From: Pelomyxa schiedti
Lineage: Eukaryota; Evosea; Pelobiontida; Pelomyxidae
Assembly (NCBI GenBank): GCA_020536535.1
Contig: JAHLWZ010000943.1
Location: 1 to 39,854, forward strand
Length of the DNA: 39,854 nucleotides
Reading direction: 5' to 3'
Shown: positions 20,939 to 30,465 of the stretch, piece after piece
Layout: every line of letters begins with the position of its first letter
Numbering within the stretch: the first letter of the stretch is position 1
Position numbers and translations under genes: made by a program
The notes under the pieces: generated by a model
The model's database searches: none
What the model saw: the letters and a program-made list of their open reading frames with translations, nothing else
What the model was told of the DNA's origin: nothing

Positions 20939-23462
20939 ATGGCGGACGAAGAGACGCACGCGCGCGGCGGCAGCACCGTGCCCCCTCCTTCTTCCAATTC
21001 GACGACGGCAGTGGCCCCCGTTTCTGAGGGTAGCTTGGTGATGACTCTGTGTGACCTCTTGGGTGAGGACGAGGTGACCCAGAGCAGGCTGGTATTGCTG
21101 TGGAGTGCAATAACATCCTCGCCTCAATTGATGAGCTCAGCCGCGAGGTGCAAATCAGTGTCCCACGTACGGCTGCTCGTGCGCCTCGCCGAGTATCAAA
21201 AAAAGATGGATTTGAGAAAGCTGCTGGACGATGATACTGGAATCACGGAACAAGAAAGAACGCAGCTCCACAATTTCATCGACGAGATGCAAGAGCAACA
21301 AAATGGTGTTGTGTTATTGGAGCGAATGTATAACTTACAGTCCATAAAAAGAGAGTTCTCCAACCACCAACAGCTTCTTGTGAAAACAACTGGTAACCCC
21401 CCCTTTTTTTTTTCTTTAGACTTTGAAACTCCTTGTAATACGAATGGCAGTCACCACGTCTGTCACAGCACAAGAGAGCAGAGACAAACTATTTTCCGAT
21501 CTTGTGAATAACCTGCTCAGTGTATCGGAACCAACTGCAGATAAATTAGCTGATATTGTTGAGAATGGGTCCCCTGCATCAAAGTGGTTGGATTCTCTTT
21601 GCTCCATTCTGGATGAAAGCTTTCCTGTTCCCATACCAGTTTCACAAGAATCGTACGACATCGTTTGTGCTCAGCTGGCTCCCGCTTTTCCCTCGTGGTG
21701 CAGACAAGAGAGTGGAGTTATTGCCCAGTGTTTGGGCCCCAAGGTCGTGACTCCCTTTATCCAGATACAAGATTTATCCAGAGAGCAGGGGGTTGCAAGG
21801 TTGGTCCCTTTCCCCCTTTTTTTTGCTCTGTGTTTCTAATTTTTACGGTGTTTCAGTGAATTAAGCCTCAAAGGGGAGAAATTAAAGCCGGAGGCAGAAG
21901 GCAAAGTAGAGGTTATGTTCAACTGTGCCATCACGTTCATTTGGGACCAATTTCAGAGATACTTTAATAAACCAAACTCCGCATTCCAGGTGATAAGGTA
22001 ACAACGTGAATGATTCATCCAGAGCAAGGATTAAGGTCAGCAGCACAGGCACCAAACAGGGTGAAACAAAGCCAAGAGTACACTCTACAGAAAGTTCCCC
22101 AGGCAACCTTCCAGGCAGACTCTCATCACCTCCTGCTTCAACTGGTGTAGACATGAAGTCTCCATCTTGTGCAATCAATTCTGGACGGGGGAGTAGAAGA
22201 TCCACTTCAGCAAAGTTTTCACCCCTGGGTTCTGCATTCCCTGATATATTCATTTGTGCAAAGCAAGTGAACGTCATTTCAGGTGAAGTGAGTCTCTTTT
22301 TTTAATGTTTTCTTCTCACCAAGTGACAAAACAACAAAAGTGGAGCTCAAATCAAACCGAGACGAAGCGCTTTCTGACCTGACAAGAAAGTCCACGTTCC
22401 CACAAGCCTTCAGAAAGTTGTGGTTCCATTTTGGCATCGCCGCAAACTGTGATGAAGTTCAGTTTGTGGTTCTGGTCAACACAAAGAGTGAAGCAAAGGT
22501 TTGGCTTGGGCAGCATAAAGAAATTTACCGGCTGGGCCCACCACTCCGATACACTGTCGCTTATGTATGTTTCCCTCCACTCCGCCACAAACAAATTAAA
22601 TACAAAAAAGGATGTTGAGAAAATGATCATAAGAGGAATCAATCTACTTCGAATTGCCTTAGCCCTGTCGGAGAAGTATTGTTTTACTCAGTCAAAGCTA
22701 CCGAGACGAAGTGCGGTGATATCCATTGTACCTTCCGAGGGTGGTGCTGTCAATGTTTGGAAATACACAACCTATTCAACTGAGCGCCGTCATCAAATTC
22801 TGGTGAAGATGTATTCCTCACTCGCCTCCCACACAAACAAGCACCTCGTCCGTATCCGGCACATCGAACTAGCACTTGAAACGCCACACAATGGAACAAT
22901 AAGGTGCCTCATGAATCCGTGCTGGGAAGACACACCCACAACACCCGCGGACCTCAAAGAAGCAATCAGAGCTGTTCTCTCTGCTTTGACAACTCTACAC
23001 GGTTCCTCTGTATACCATAGTGATATTCGCTGGCCTAATATCATGCGCTCGTGTGATGGAGGCCACTGGGTGCTTGTTGATCTTGAGTGCGCCGAGATCG
23101 AGGTTGGGCAATCACTTGCATGGCTCACCTTGCACCCACCAGAATGCCTCAGTGGACCCAAGGCTGATATGTGGTATGTCGGCAAATTAATGTTACAAAT
23201 GGAGAAGCTTTTACCCCCGGAGGGCTGTGAACTTGCCAACAAACTTGCCAGCGACAATCCTGAACACAGACCAACAATTGAGGAAGCTTTAAGCAACCCA
23301 TATTTCATGGCTGAATTGCAACCAAGCCGACAATACATTGACGAAGAACCCCATGCACATACAAAGAGACCTCTCAACGATACAGATGAAACCACCAGAA
23401 CAACCAAGTACAAGAAGCCTAGAACAACAACGAGCACACCCAAGCCAAAGAATGACTCCTAA
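20939..23462 (+). CDS. REase-protein kinase fusion resembling Crinkler (CR) effectors
   Basis: Six exons (20939-21379, 21420-21799, 21857-21989, 22036-22282, 22341-22564, 22611-23462) join in phase to 758 residues. The first ~270 are an acidic, helical region without a recognised domain. Residues about 280-470 look like a PD-(D/E)XK nuclease: SAFPDIFI... then, across an intron, VISVELKSNRDEA gives the D and E-x-K residues. The C-terminal ~230 residues are an atypical kinase: VNVWKY (possible lysine), YHSDIRWPNI (HxDxxxxN catalytic loop), VLVDLECAE (metal-binding Asp), ADMWYVGKL and HRPTIEEAL. A basic tail (KRPLND...KYKKPR) could be a nuclear signal. REase-kinase pairings and the DIRWPN motif are typical of Crinkler-type proteins of oomycetes, fungi and some amoebae. 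The family role is debated, and no N-terminal ubiquitin-like header is obvious. Confidence 0.78.
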
Positions 23463-23688
23463 AGCCCAAAAAAAAAAAGTTCCTCCGAAAATCTGTTGCC
23501 ATGAAAGAACAAGGATAGGTTTTTCCCTTTACACCCGTGTTCATCAAAATGAGAAAAACATGAATGGGACAGCGTACAGTGCAGATGGGAAGGTGGAGTG
23601 TTTTGGTTTCTTGGAGGACGTGCTTGAACAAACTGTTACATTTTCAAGGAAATCGACGAGAAAACCTCTTCGGTTTTTTTTTGTTCCG

Positions 23689-26600
23689 ATGCCTGTGGTA
23701 CGGAGAGTGAGCGAGATCAGGGCGTTGATGTCGCGCAGGGACAACGTGAGGTTGGTCACGGTGCTGGAAGAGGAGCGAGACGCCGCCAACCGGCTCATCA
23801 ACGCACGCGACGGCCGGCACAACGTGCAAGGCAGCCTGCTGTCCTCCCCCAGCGCCGTCGAGGTGGTCCCCGACGTAGGCGAGAACAGGTTCATGGACAC
23901 TGCCTGCGACGAAAGGCCCCGCCCTGTGTGGCTGTCCAAGGTAGGCTTGGCATAAGATATCTGCCATCTAATATCTACCACCCACCCACCCACCCACAGT
24001 GGGGGCTGCCATTTTGCTGTTTAGTGGTGTTAAAGTTATAATGAAGTTTGGGTGTTGTTGGGTGAAATGGACAGTCTACTAACAACTTTGGGATAGCCCC
24101 CTGTGTATTCGATGCATTACACGGCACCAGAAGATGTTCAGATACCACCTGGTAGTGACGTATGATAACCACGATTCATAAATTACCCTCGGGAGTTTTT
24201 TTTTTGTTGTTGTTGTTGTTGATGCTTTTATTTTTATTTTTTCTGGGTGTGTTTTATTATTATTGTCACCAGAACTCTTCTTATGTCTAACTTACTCAGG
24301 GCAGAGATTTTTGGATCAATGTGATTGAGCCACTTAAAGCCCACCTGGTTTCTGAACCCACATCATCCCTCCATATTTCAGATGGTGCTCTTATTGTTGT
24401 AGACTGCCTTGAGGGTGTAGGCTTTCAAACTGAGCCACTCATTTGGCGGGCACTTGCTGAGCGTATCAAGCTCGTTCTAGTACTTAACAATGTGGACAGC
24501 CTCTTTGCAGTCGAGCACGATCCCGAGAAAGTGTACAGAACCCTTACTCAATCAATTGATACTGTAAACGCCATTATTGGGGCTTGCACAGACAACTTTG
24601 TGATGTGTGAGAGTGACACCAGAGCCTCTCCAGATAAAGGAAACGTTGTGTTTGCAAGTGCAGAACAAGGATGGGCATTCACTCTCATGGACTTTGCCAA
24701 ATTATACGCATCTAGGCATGGGATTAGCACTGAAGAAATGATGCATAGATTATGGGGGGACAACTTCTATGATCCGGTTTCACTGAAGTGGAAGACAGAA
24801 CCAACTGGTGAGGGAGGAAAACTACTTCCACGTTCCTTCTGCCAGTTAGTCATTGATCCAGTGTGCAAGCTCTGTGAAGCTTTGATGGCTGGTGATGACA
24901 AAGCCAAATGCAATTCCATGCTTTCCCAATTGGGAATTTGTCTCAAGGAAACAGAAATGGTGCGCCACTACGTTGCAGTGCCCTCTCTCATGTACCACTA
25001 GTGTTTGGTCACTCAGCAGGCACTTGTCAAACGTGTGATGGGAAAGTGGCTTCCGATCAATACGGCTCTCCTGGAGGTTGTGATCGCGCACCTTCCATCA
25101 CCTGTGGTTGCGCAGCAGTACCGAGTTGAGAGCCTTTATACTGGATCCATGAACGACCCTGTCGCACAGTCAATGAGAGCCTGTGACCCCCACGGTCCGT
25201 TACTAGTTTATGTGAGTAGATTTGTTCCCCTATCCTATAGAGGGAGATTCCTCGCTCTATGTCGTGTATTCAGTGGCACCTTCGATGACACAGTGACAGT
25301 GAGGATCATGGGGCCTAACTACCTTCCCGGAAAAAAGGTGTGGTGTCTCTGTTTCCTTTGTTTGAGCGTGAAGGCCCACTCACGCTTTTCCAGGATTGCC
25401 TGTTCAGAAAAACTCTACAACGCCCATTTATAATTACGGAAGGAAGTTGCGAACAACTCCCAGCATGCCCCTGTGGGAGCGTGATTGGGATAATCGGCTT
25501 AGATCCTTTCCTCCTCGAGTCGGGCACTATCTCTGATAGCGAAGAAGCTAACAGGATAATGGATATGAAACTCTGTCTCACACCAACTGTGAAAGTTAAG
25601 ATCGAAGCCAAAAACTATGCCGACCTTCCAAGACTTGTGGAGGGGTGCAAGATACTTACAAGGAAAGATCCGCAATGTAAGCATGATGTTGATGACCAGA
25701 GTGGTGACCGAGTCATCTCCTGTGTAAGTGAGCTCCACCTTGAGAGTTGCTTGCAGGATTTGTCAGAAATCACTCGAGCAATCCCACTCCAGGTTGGTGC
25801 ACCATACACATCACTCCGTGAGACAATCATGACAGACTCACAACAAGAGTGCATAAGCAGGTCACCCAATAGGAACAACAGACTATACATGAAGGCTGAA
25901 GCACTTGGAAATGACCTCACCAACTTGCTGGAGTCCAGAACTCCCGGCAACTCCAACGTGGATCCGAGGATTCTTGCATGTACCCTCGTCGAACAGTTCA
26001 AGTGGGACCCCATTGACACTTGTAAATTGTGGTGCTTTGGGCCCGACGACATAGGGCCAAATGTCCTTGTTGATATGACTGAGGGCGTTCCGCTTATAAA
26101 GGAGATAAAAGACTCAATGACAAGAGCGTTCCAATGGGCGATGAAGGAAGGCCCTCTGTGTGGTGAACCCGTGCGCGGTGTCAGAATCAACTTCCGTAAT
26201 GCAACGTTGCACCTTGATACCATACACAGAGGTGTAGGGCAAATCGTTCCAACATCCCGGAAATGTTTTTACGCTTGCATTCTCACTGCCTCTCCGGCCG
26301 TATTGGAACCCATTTACCTAATGGAAGTACAAGTCTGTGCATCCTTCCCTATTCCATTGCTCACTCCTATTTTTTCCCCGCAGTGCAGAGACACGAGCCT
26401 TACAGATTTATACGCGGTCATCATGAAAAGGAGGGGCCAGATTATATCTGAGGACCATAGACTGGGCAGCAGATCACTTTCCGTTGTCCGGTTTCACATT
26501 CCGGTTATGGAATCATTCGGACTGACCGCGGAGCTGAGGACCTGCTTCCGCTCCAGTGGATGTGATGTTGTACAAACAGCGTTTGACCACTGGTCCATGC

Positions 26601-26719
26601 TTCCTGGAAACCCCTATGACGCCACCACACTGTGTGGGCGTCACGTCTCACAAATCAGGCTCCGCAAGACCCTGCCAGAGTCAATCCCCGAAATCGACTC
26701 CTTCGTTGATAAACCATAA
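23689..26719 (+). CDS. EF2-like translation factor paralogue without GTPase motifs
   Basis: Six exons (23689-23940, 24097-24159, 24300-24959, 25002-25337, 25394-26332, 26384-26719) join in phase to 861 residues, about EF2 length (842 in yeast). All EF2 domains align. Domain I/G' has DGALIVVDCLEGVGFQTEPL and LWGDNFYDP. Domain II has LLVYVSRFVPLSYRGRF. Domains III-V have GPNYLPGKK, ELHLESCLQDL, LWCFGPDDIGPNVLVD and ESFGLTAELR. The diphthamide loop keeps its histidine (LDTIHRGVGQIVPT, codon 26225-26227). The P-loop position after NVR..TV reads EEERDAANR instead of AHVDHGKST. DxPGH reads EPLKAH, NKVD reads NNVD, and the switch-I block is lost. It may still bind ribosomes but should not bind GTP normally. 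The apparent stop at about 24999 lies in a 42-nt intron. Confidence 0.88.
23978..23997. repeat. (CCCA)n microsatellite in an EF2-like intron
   Basis: Five tandem ACCC units lie in the first intron of the EF2-like gene. A (GTT)n run sits in the next intron near 24206-24222. Confidence 0.8.
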
Positions 26720-26749
26720 ACCTTCGTAGCTCCACCAAGCTTCCGGAAG

Positions 26750-26759
26750 AAAAAAAAAA
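26750..26759 (-). terminator. Pol III T-run terminator of tRNA-Ala
   Basis: On the minus strand the tRNA 3' end is followed within a few bases by ten consecutive T residues, a canonical RNA polymerase III terminator. Confidence 0.85.
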
Positions 26760-26761
26760 GT

Positions 26762-26834
26762 TGGAGGTGCGGGGTATTGATCCCCGTGCCTCTCGCATGC
26801 TAAGCGAGCGTTCTACCATTTGAACTACACCCTC
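26762..26834 (-). tRNA. tRNA-Ala (anticodon AGC)
   Basis: The 73-nt cloverleaf is read on the minus strand. The acceptor stem is GAGGGTG with CACCTCC, a D arm with TAGTTCAAATGG (internal A box), and an anticodon stem CTCGC/GCGAG around TTAGCAT (anticodon AGC). The T arm is CGGGG/CCCCG around ATCAATA (B box). The discriminator base is A. The alanine identity pair G3-U70 is present. Position 2 is A opposite C, a mismatch where G-C is usual, and the D stem has compensating changes relative to the common eukaryotic sequence. There is no intron and no encoded CCA. Confidence 0.95.
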
Positions 26835-26939
26835 GTTGGAGAGAACCTCCCCAGCGTGAAGCAAACACTAACAAAGGAAACCACATGGGAGGCGCAATGT
26901 CACCAGATCGAATCTAATCAAATCTAACTAAAGCGACAC

Positions 26940-29605
26940 ATGTGGTCGTGGTTGTCATGGAGTAGTTGGCGCAGGCAACGACCGCCAACAACAGCAACGA
27001 CAGGTGACAGTGGTTCTGGTGTGGGTGTTGGTTCGACGGCAGAAGGCAGGGACGAGGGCCGAGCGGGCGCTGGGGCGGGGGCGGCGCAGGCGGGCGCGAC
27101 GAGGGCAGGGGTGGGAGGGGGAGGGGGAGGGGGAGAGGGAGGGGCCGGAGGAGGAGGGAGGACGGGGGAGGAGGCACTGCGAGAGGCGGAGCGCGACTTC
27201 GCCCTGCGCCTGGTGTCCCAGAGTAGTGAGTTTATTCGATGCGCAATGGAAGGCCTTGGTCTGTTTCATTTTATCATTCAATGTCTTTCTTTTTTTTTTT
27301 TTTTCCCTGGCTTTCCCCTCGTCAATTTTCTGTATGGGTGATGATGGATACTCAATTTCATGTAGAGGTTGCAGAGCAATTCAACCTAACACCAGAGCAA
27401 GAAGAACATGCTCTAAGAGTGCTGACAGTTCCAACATTTGACAAGCTGAGATATGATTTGTGCCCCAAGAGAATGTTTGGTGTGAATAAACGTGAGTTTA
27501 GTATAACGGCACCTCACACAGGAGCGATTCTAGATTCTGGTTTGTGTACTTTATGATGTGGGAACAGCAAAAAGCTTCTCTGTGCAAAGGTGACCAGGTT
27601 TTTCTGCTTTCCTGTTCCCCCTTTTCTGTTCCCCTGCTGAGAACTAAAATTGTTTGTTGCAGGTGACCATGCTGTTGCCTCAACAAGTACCGCGAGAACA
27701 TTTTTCACTGAGACTAGGCGGCAACTTATGAGAGATATTGTATCCATTAAAGATGAAGCAGTTAAGGGACTGCAGCCCCACGTGCGAAGTGGAAGGATTC
27801 CAAGAGCCAAGGTGGTGAAGGATATGTAAACAATCAGAAAACTCAGTAAAGGCCCTGTAGTTATGGACAACCATCACTGGATGTAATTTGTACTTGGCAG
27901 AAGATCCTCATTTCTTCCAGGAAGCGTTGGCTGGAGCAGACACGTCAAATGTGTTGTCTTATACTGATGGTGGATTCCGGTAAGCTCAATGATTGTTAGT
28001 CTGTGTTCTGACATTCAAGTAAGGGAAACAGACCATCCATTTAAGGCAGAGGCTGAGTTGGAGTCGTTCAAGCTGCTACTGAGCTTAACTCAGCAGTCTA
28101 TCAATAACGTTCACCGAAAGTTCCTTCCTGATTTTGGTGTGCTCCTGTTATGCTTCTTCTCCAATGCCCTAAACCTATTTCCTTTTGTTATTATAGCTGC
28201 TCTTCTTGTGTCCTCGGTTACCACAGAACAAGCGTTGACTATATTACACCTTGTATTGTGTTGCTCGTCTGACCGTTTTTTCCCCTGTACAGAGGAAACT
28301 GAGAGCATATTTTTACTGAAGTTTCACAACCAAGTGAGAGAACAATTTCCAGTTCTTTACACCAGTAAGTGTTTCAATTCCACTTCACTTTTTTATTTCC
28401 CGCACCACCAAGAGATGGGATTTCTTGGCATAAACCTCAACCAGTTGGCATCAACATGGTTCGATAGACTATTTGTGGGAACATTAAAATACAAAACAAT
28501 ACTCCCAATAATCGACTGGTGATGCACTACTATTTATTGACTTATTGACAAACGAGCAGCTTCCTGTACGAGGGTTGGACAGTACTAGAATGCACAGCTC
28601 TTTCGATACTTTTCTGCTCCTCTCAGTCGCTCCTCTCAACAAACACAAAGGAAGAGTTTGAAAACAATTTATTTAACCTTCCTGAGATAGTGCACACCGC
28701 GAAATTTCTAAATGTAAGTTTTCCTAGCATTTCCACTTGATTCTTCCCAATTTGGCACCACTTATACGCTCATTTTGAAGATCTTGCATTCTTATTTGGA
28801 GGGTGGAACTCCTGTGATTCAGCAGCCCCTTCCGCTTCCTACTTCTTCCCCAGAATTCCTCTTCGAACCTTCTGTCTATCCATCTGCCCTGGTAACAGAA
28901 AGTCAGGTTAGTTGGGTGTTTACTTCTTTCGATTAACCCCCTCCATTAGTTTCTACAGTTGTGGAGTTGGATTCCACCCCCTATAAAGATTATGGTACTC
29001 ACCCCAACATTCTGATATTTCACTAATAAACACCCCGAAAAAAGACGCCAAAGCTTATCTACACCTCTAAACTGGTATTGCACGCCCGACAATTTTTCCT
29101 TGCTAAAAGCGGTTGAGGATGGATTTAATTTAACACACCTTTATCACGTCTGCAAGGACCGAGCACCACTTCTCCTGCTCCTGAGATCAGCCGAAAAAAA
29201 TGTAAGTTTTGTACCATCTTGTTCAGCTTCCTAACTGATTGCAGATATTCGGAGCCTATATCGCAGATGAACTACACATACAACCGCACTTTTATGGCAC
29301 TGGTGAATCTTTTCTATTCACCTTGTACCCTACTTCCGTGAAGTACGCTTTTACCAATAAGAACCGGTACTGCCTTCTTGTTGAGAAGGACAGCCTTGCA
29401 ATTGGCAGGTACAGTACTTCTGTGCACATAATCCAACTAAAAACAACTCAGTGGTGGACAATCCTCTGGTTTTGGACTTTTCTTGGATTCTGAACTTCAT
29501 CATGGTTCCACGCAGCACTGTGACACTTTTGACAATGTGCCACTCAATGCTGGGAAACCAGATTTTGAATGCATGGAGATAGAAGTTGTTGGTTTGTATG
29601 ATTAA
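26940..29605 (+). CDS. TBC-TLDc domain protein (TBC1D24-like)
   Basis: A multi-exon gene starting MWSWLSWSSWRRQ, whose first exon (26940-27222) is GC-rich with a long Gly/Ala tract. Clear exons include 27366-27491, a 15-nt microexon at 27575-27589, 27663-27811, 27901-27979 and 28024 onward. The middle resembles a Rab-GAP TBC domain: NNVHRKFLPDF (arginine-finger position, with Asn in place of the usual Asp), INLNQLASTWFDRLFVGTL and FLYEGWTVLECTALSILF. The C-terminus is a TLDc domain: DGFNLTHLYHVCKDRAPLLLLL, IFGAYIADEL, FYGTGESFLFTL, with a following GGG-type strand and CDTFDNVPL. The stop is at 29603-29605. The domain pairing is that of TBC1D24, which works on membrane trafficking and oxidative stress. 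Some internal exon edges (28350-29050) were not fixed. Confidence 0.85.
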
Positions 29606-30169
29606 AACAACAAACAAGCAAAAAAATGTTTGGAAATGTGTATTTTGACAAAGTACCTGCCGATTTAGCAAGTCGATTGTCCCTCACCCCACGGCTATTT
29701 GGGCTTTAAAATTTCACCATGACTTTATACCCGCCATGATGAATGTTAGTCACACCCGAAATGGAGCGCAAGTGAAAAAAAAGACTGCCACTAGTCTAAA
29801 ATGCAACGACGCCATTGTGGGAGTGTTTGTGGGAAAAAAGTTCTTGCCCCTACGATACGACGTAGCAAAACTTCGCACAATAAGGGATAGGCGAAAAAAT
29901 TGGTTGTTAGACGTCCGAGCCAAGACGGCTAAGACCTGTTAGTTAGCAGTTGAGTGAGTTTTCGAATAGACGGGGAAGAAGTCAAACCTGTGTAATCTGT
30001 TGTGTGGTGTATGGGGCACACGTGGGTGGGCGGGAGTCTCGGGACTAGACGTAGGTGGTGGATCCTAGAAGATAGTTCGGCGGTTAAGTTTAGTTCACTG
30101 GTGCTGGCTTAGTACCTTGGGTTTCTTTCTTTTGTCACGGATATAAATGTATAGGTTTTTGACAGTAGG
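29606..30169. other. Interval without an assigned gene
   Basis: A 68-codon frame at 29736-29942 begins with ATG but has no domain and a composition unlike coding exons here. The rest includes the TBC-TLDc 3' UTR. No structured RNA or repeat stands out. Confidence 0.4.
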
Positions 30170-30439
30170 ACCCGAGCGTGCGGTGTGGACCGATACGTGG
30201 TGCCACAAAGATCTATTTGGTTGTATGAGAAAGATGGTGGTTGTACTTTCTTATTTGGGGATATACTCTTCAAGAGTGGGATGGGTTACAACGATCTTTT
30301 CAATGGCTTGCCCAATGGTGAGGAGGTACTGGAGATTTGTTTATTGAAAAGCACCGTGAAGGAACTTTACCTTCGAAGATTTGCTAACAACGAACTCCCT
30401 GGATGTTTCTTTATCCTTTTGGACAGTAAAGTAGCGTAG
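30170..30439 (+). CDS. Possible terminal exon of a small unidentified gene
   Basis: A frame with protein-like composition (WLYEKDGGCTFLFGDILFKS, LYLRRFANNELPGCFFILL) ends at TAG 30437-30439. It lacks an in-frame ATG and follows an acceptor-like ttttttgacag at about 30165, so it would need an upstream exon that I could not join in phase. An ATG at about 30010 with a donor at about 30045 gives the wrong phase. It converges on the CHD1 stop. Confidence 0.3.
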   Translation, partial: TRACGVDRYVVPQRSIWLYEKDGGCTFLFGDILFKSGMGYNDLFNGLPNGEEVLEICLLKSTVKELYLRRFANNELPGCFFILLDSKVA

Positions 30440-30465
30440 CTTTTTCAACGGAACTTGCACATCTT

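Noticed and set aside
24960-25001. Apparent premature stop in the EF2-like gene
   Set aside because: The TAG falls at the acceptor of a 42-nt GT-AG intron; removing it restores the EF2 alignment (KETEM joined to CLVTQQAL).
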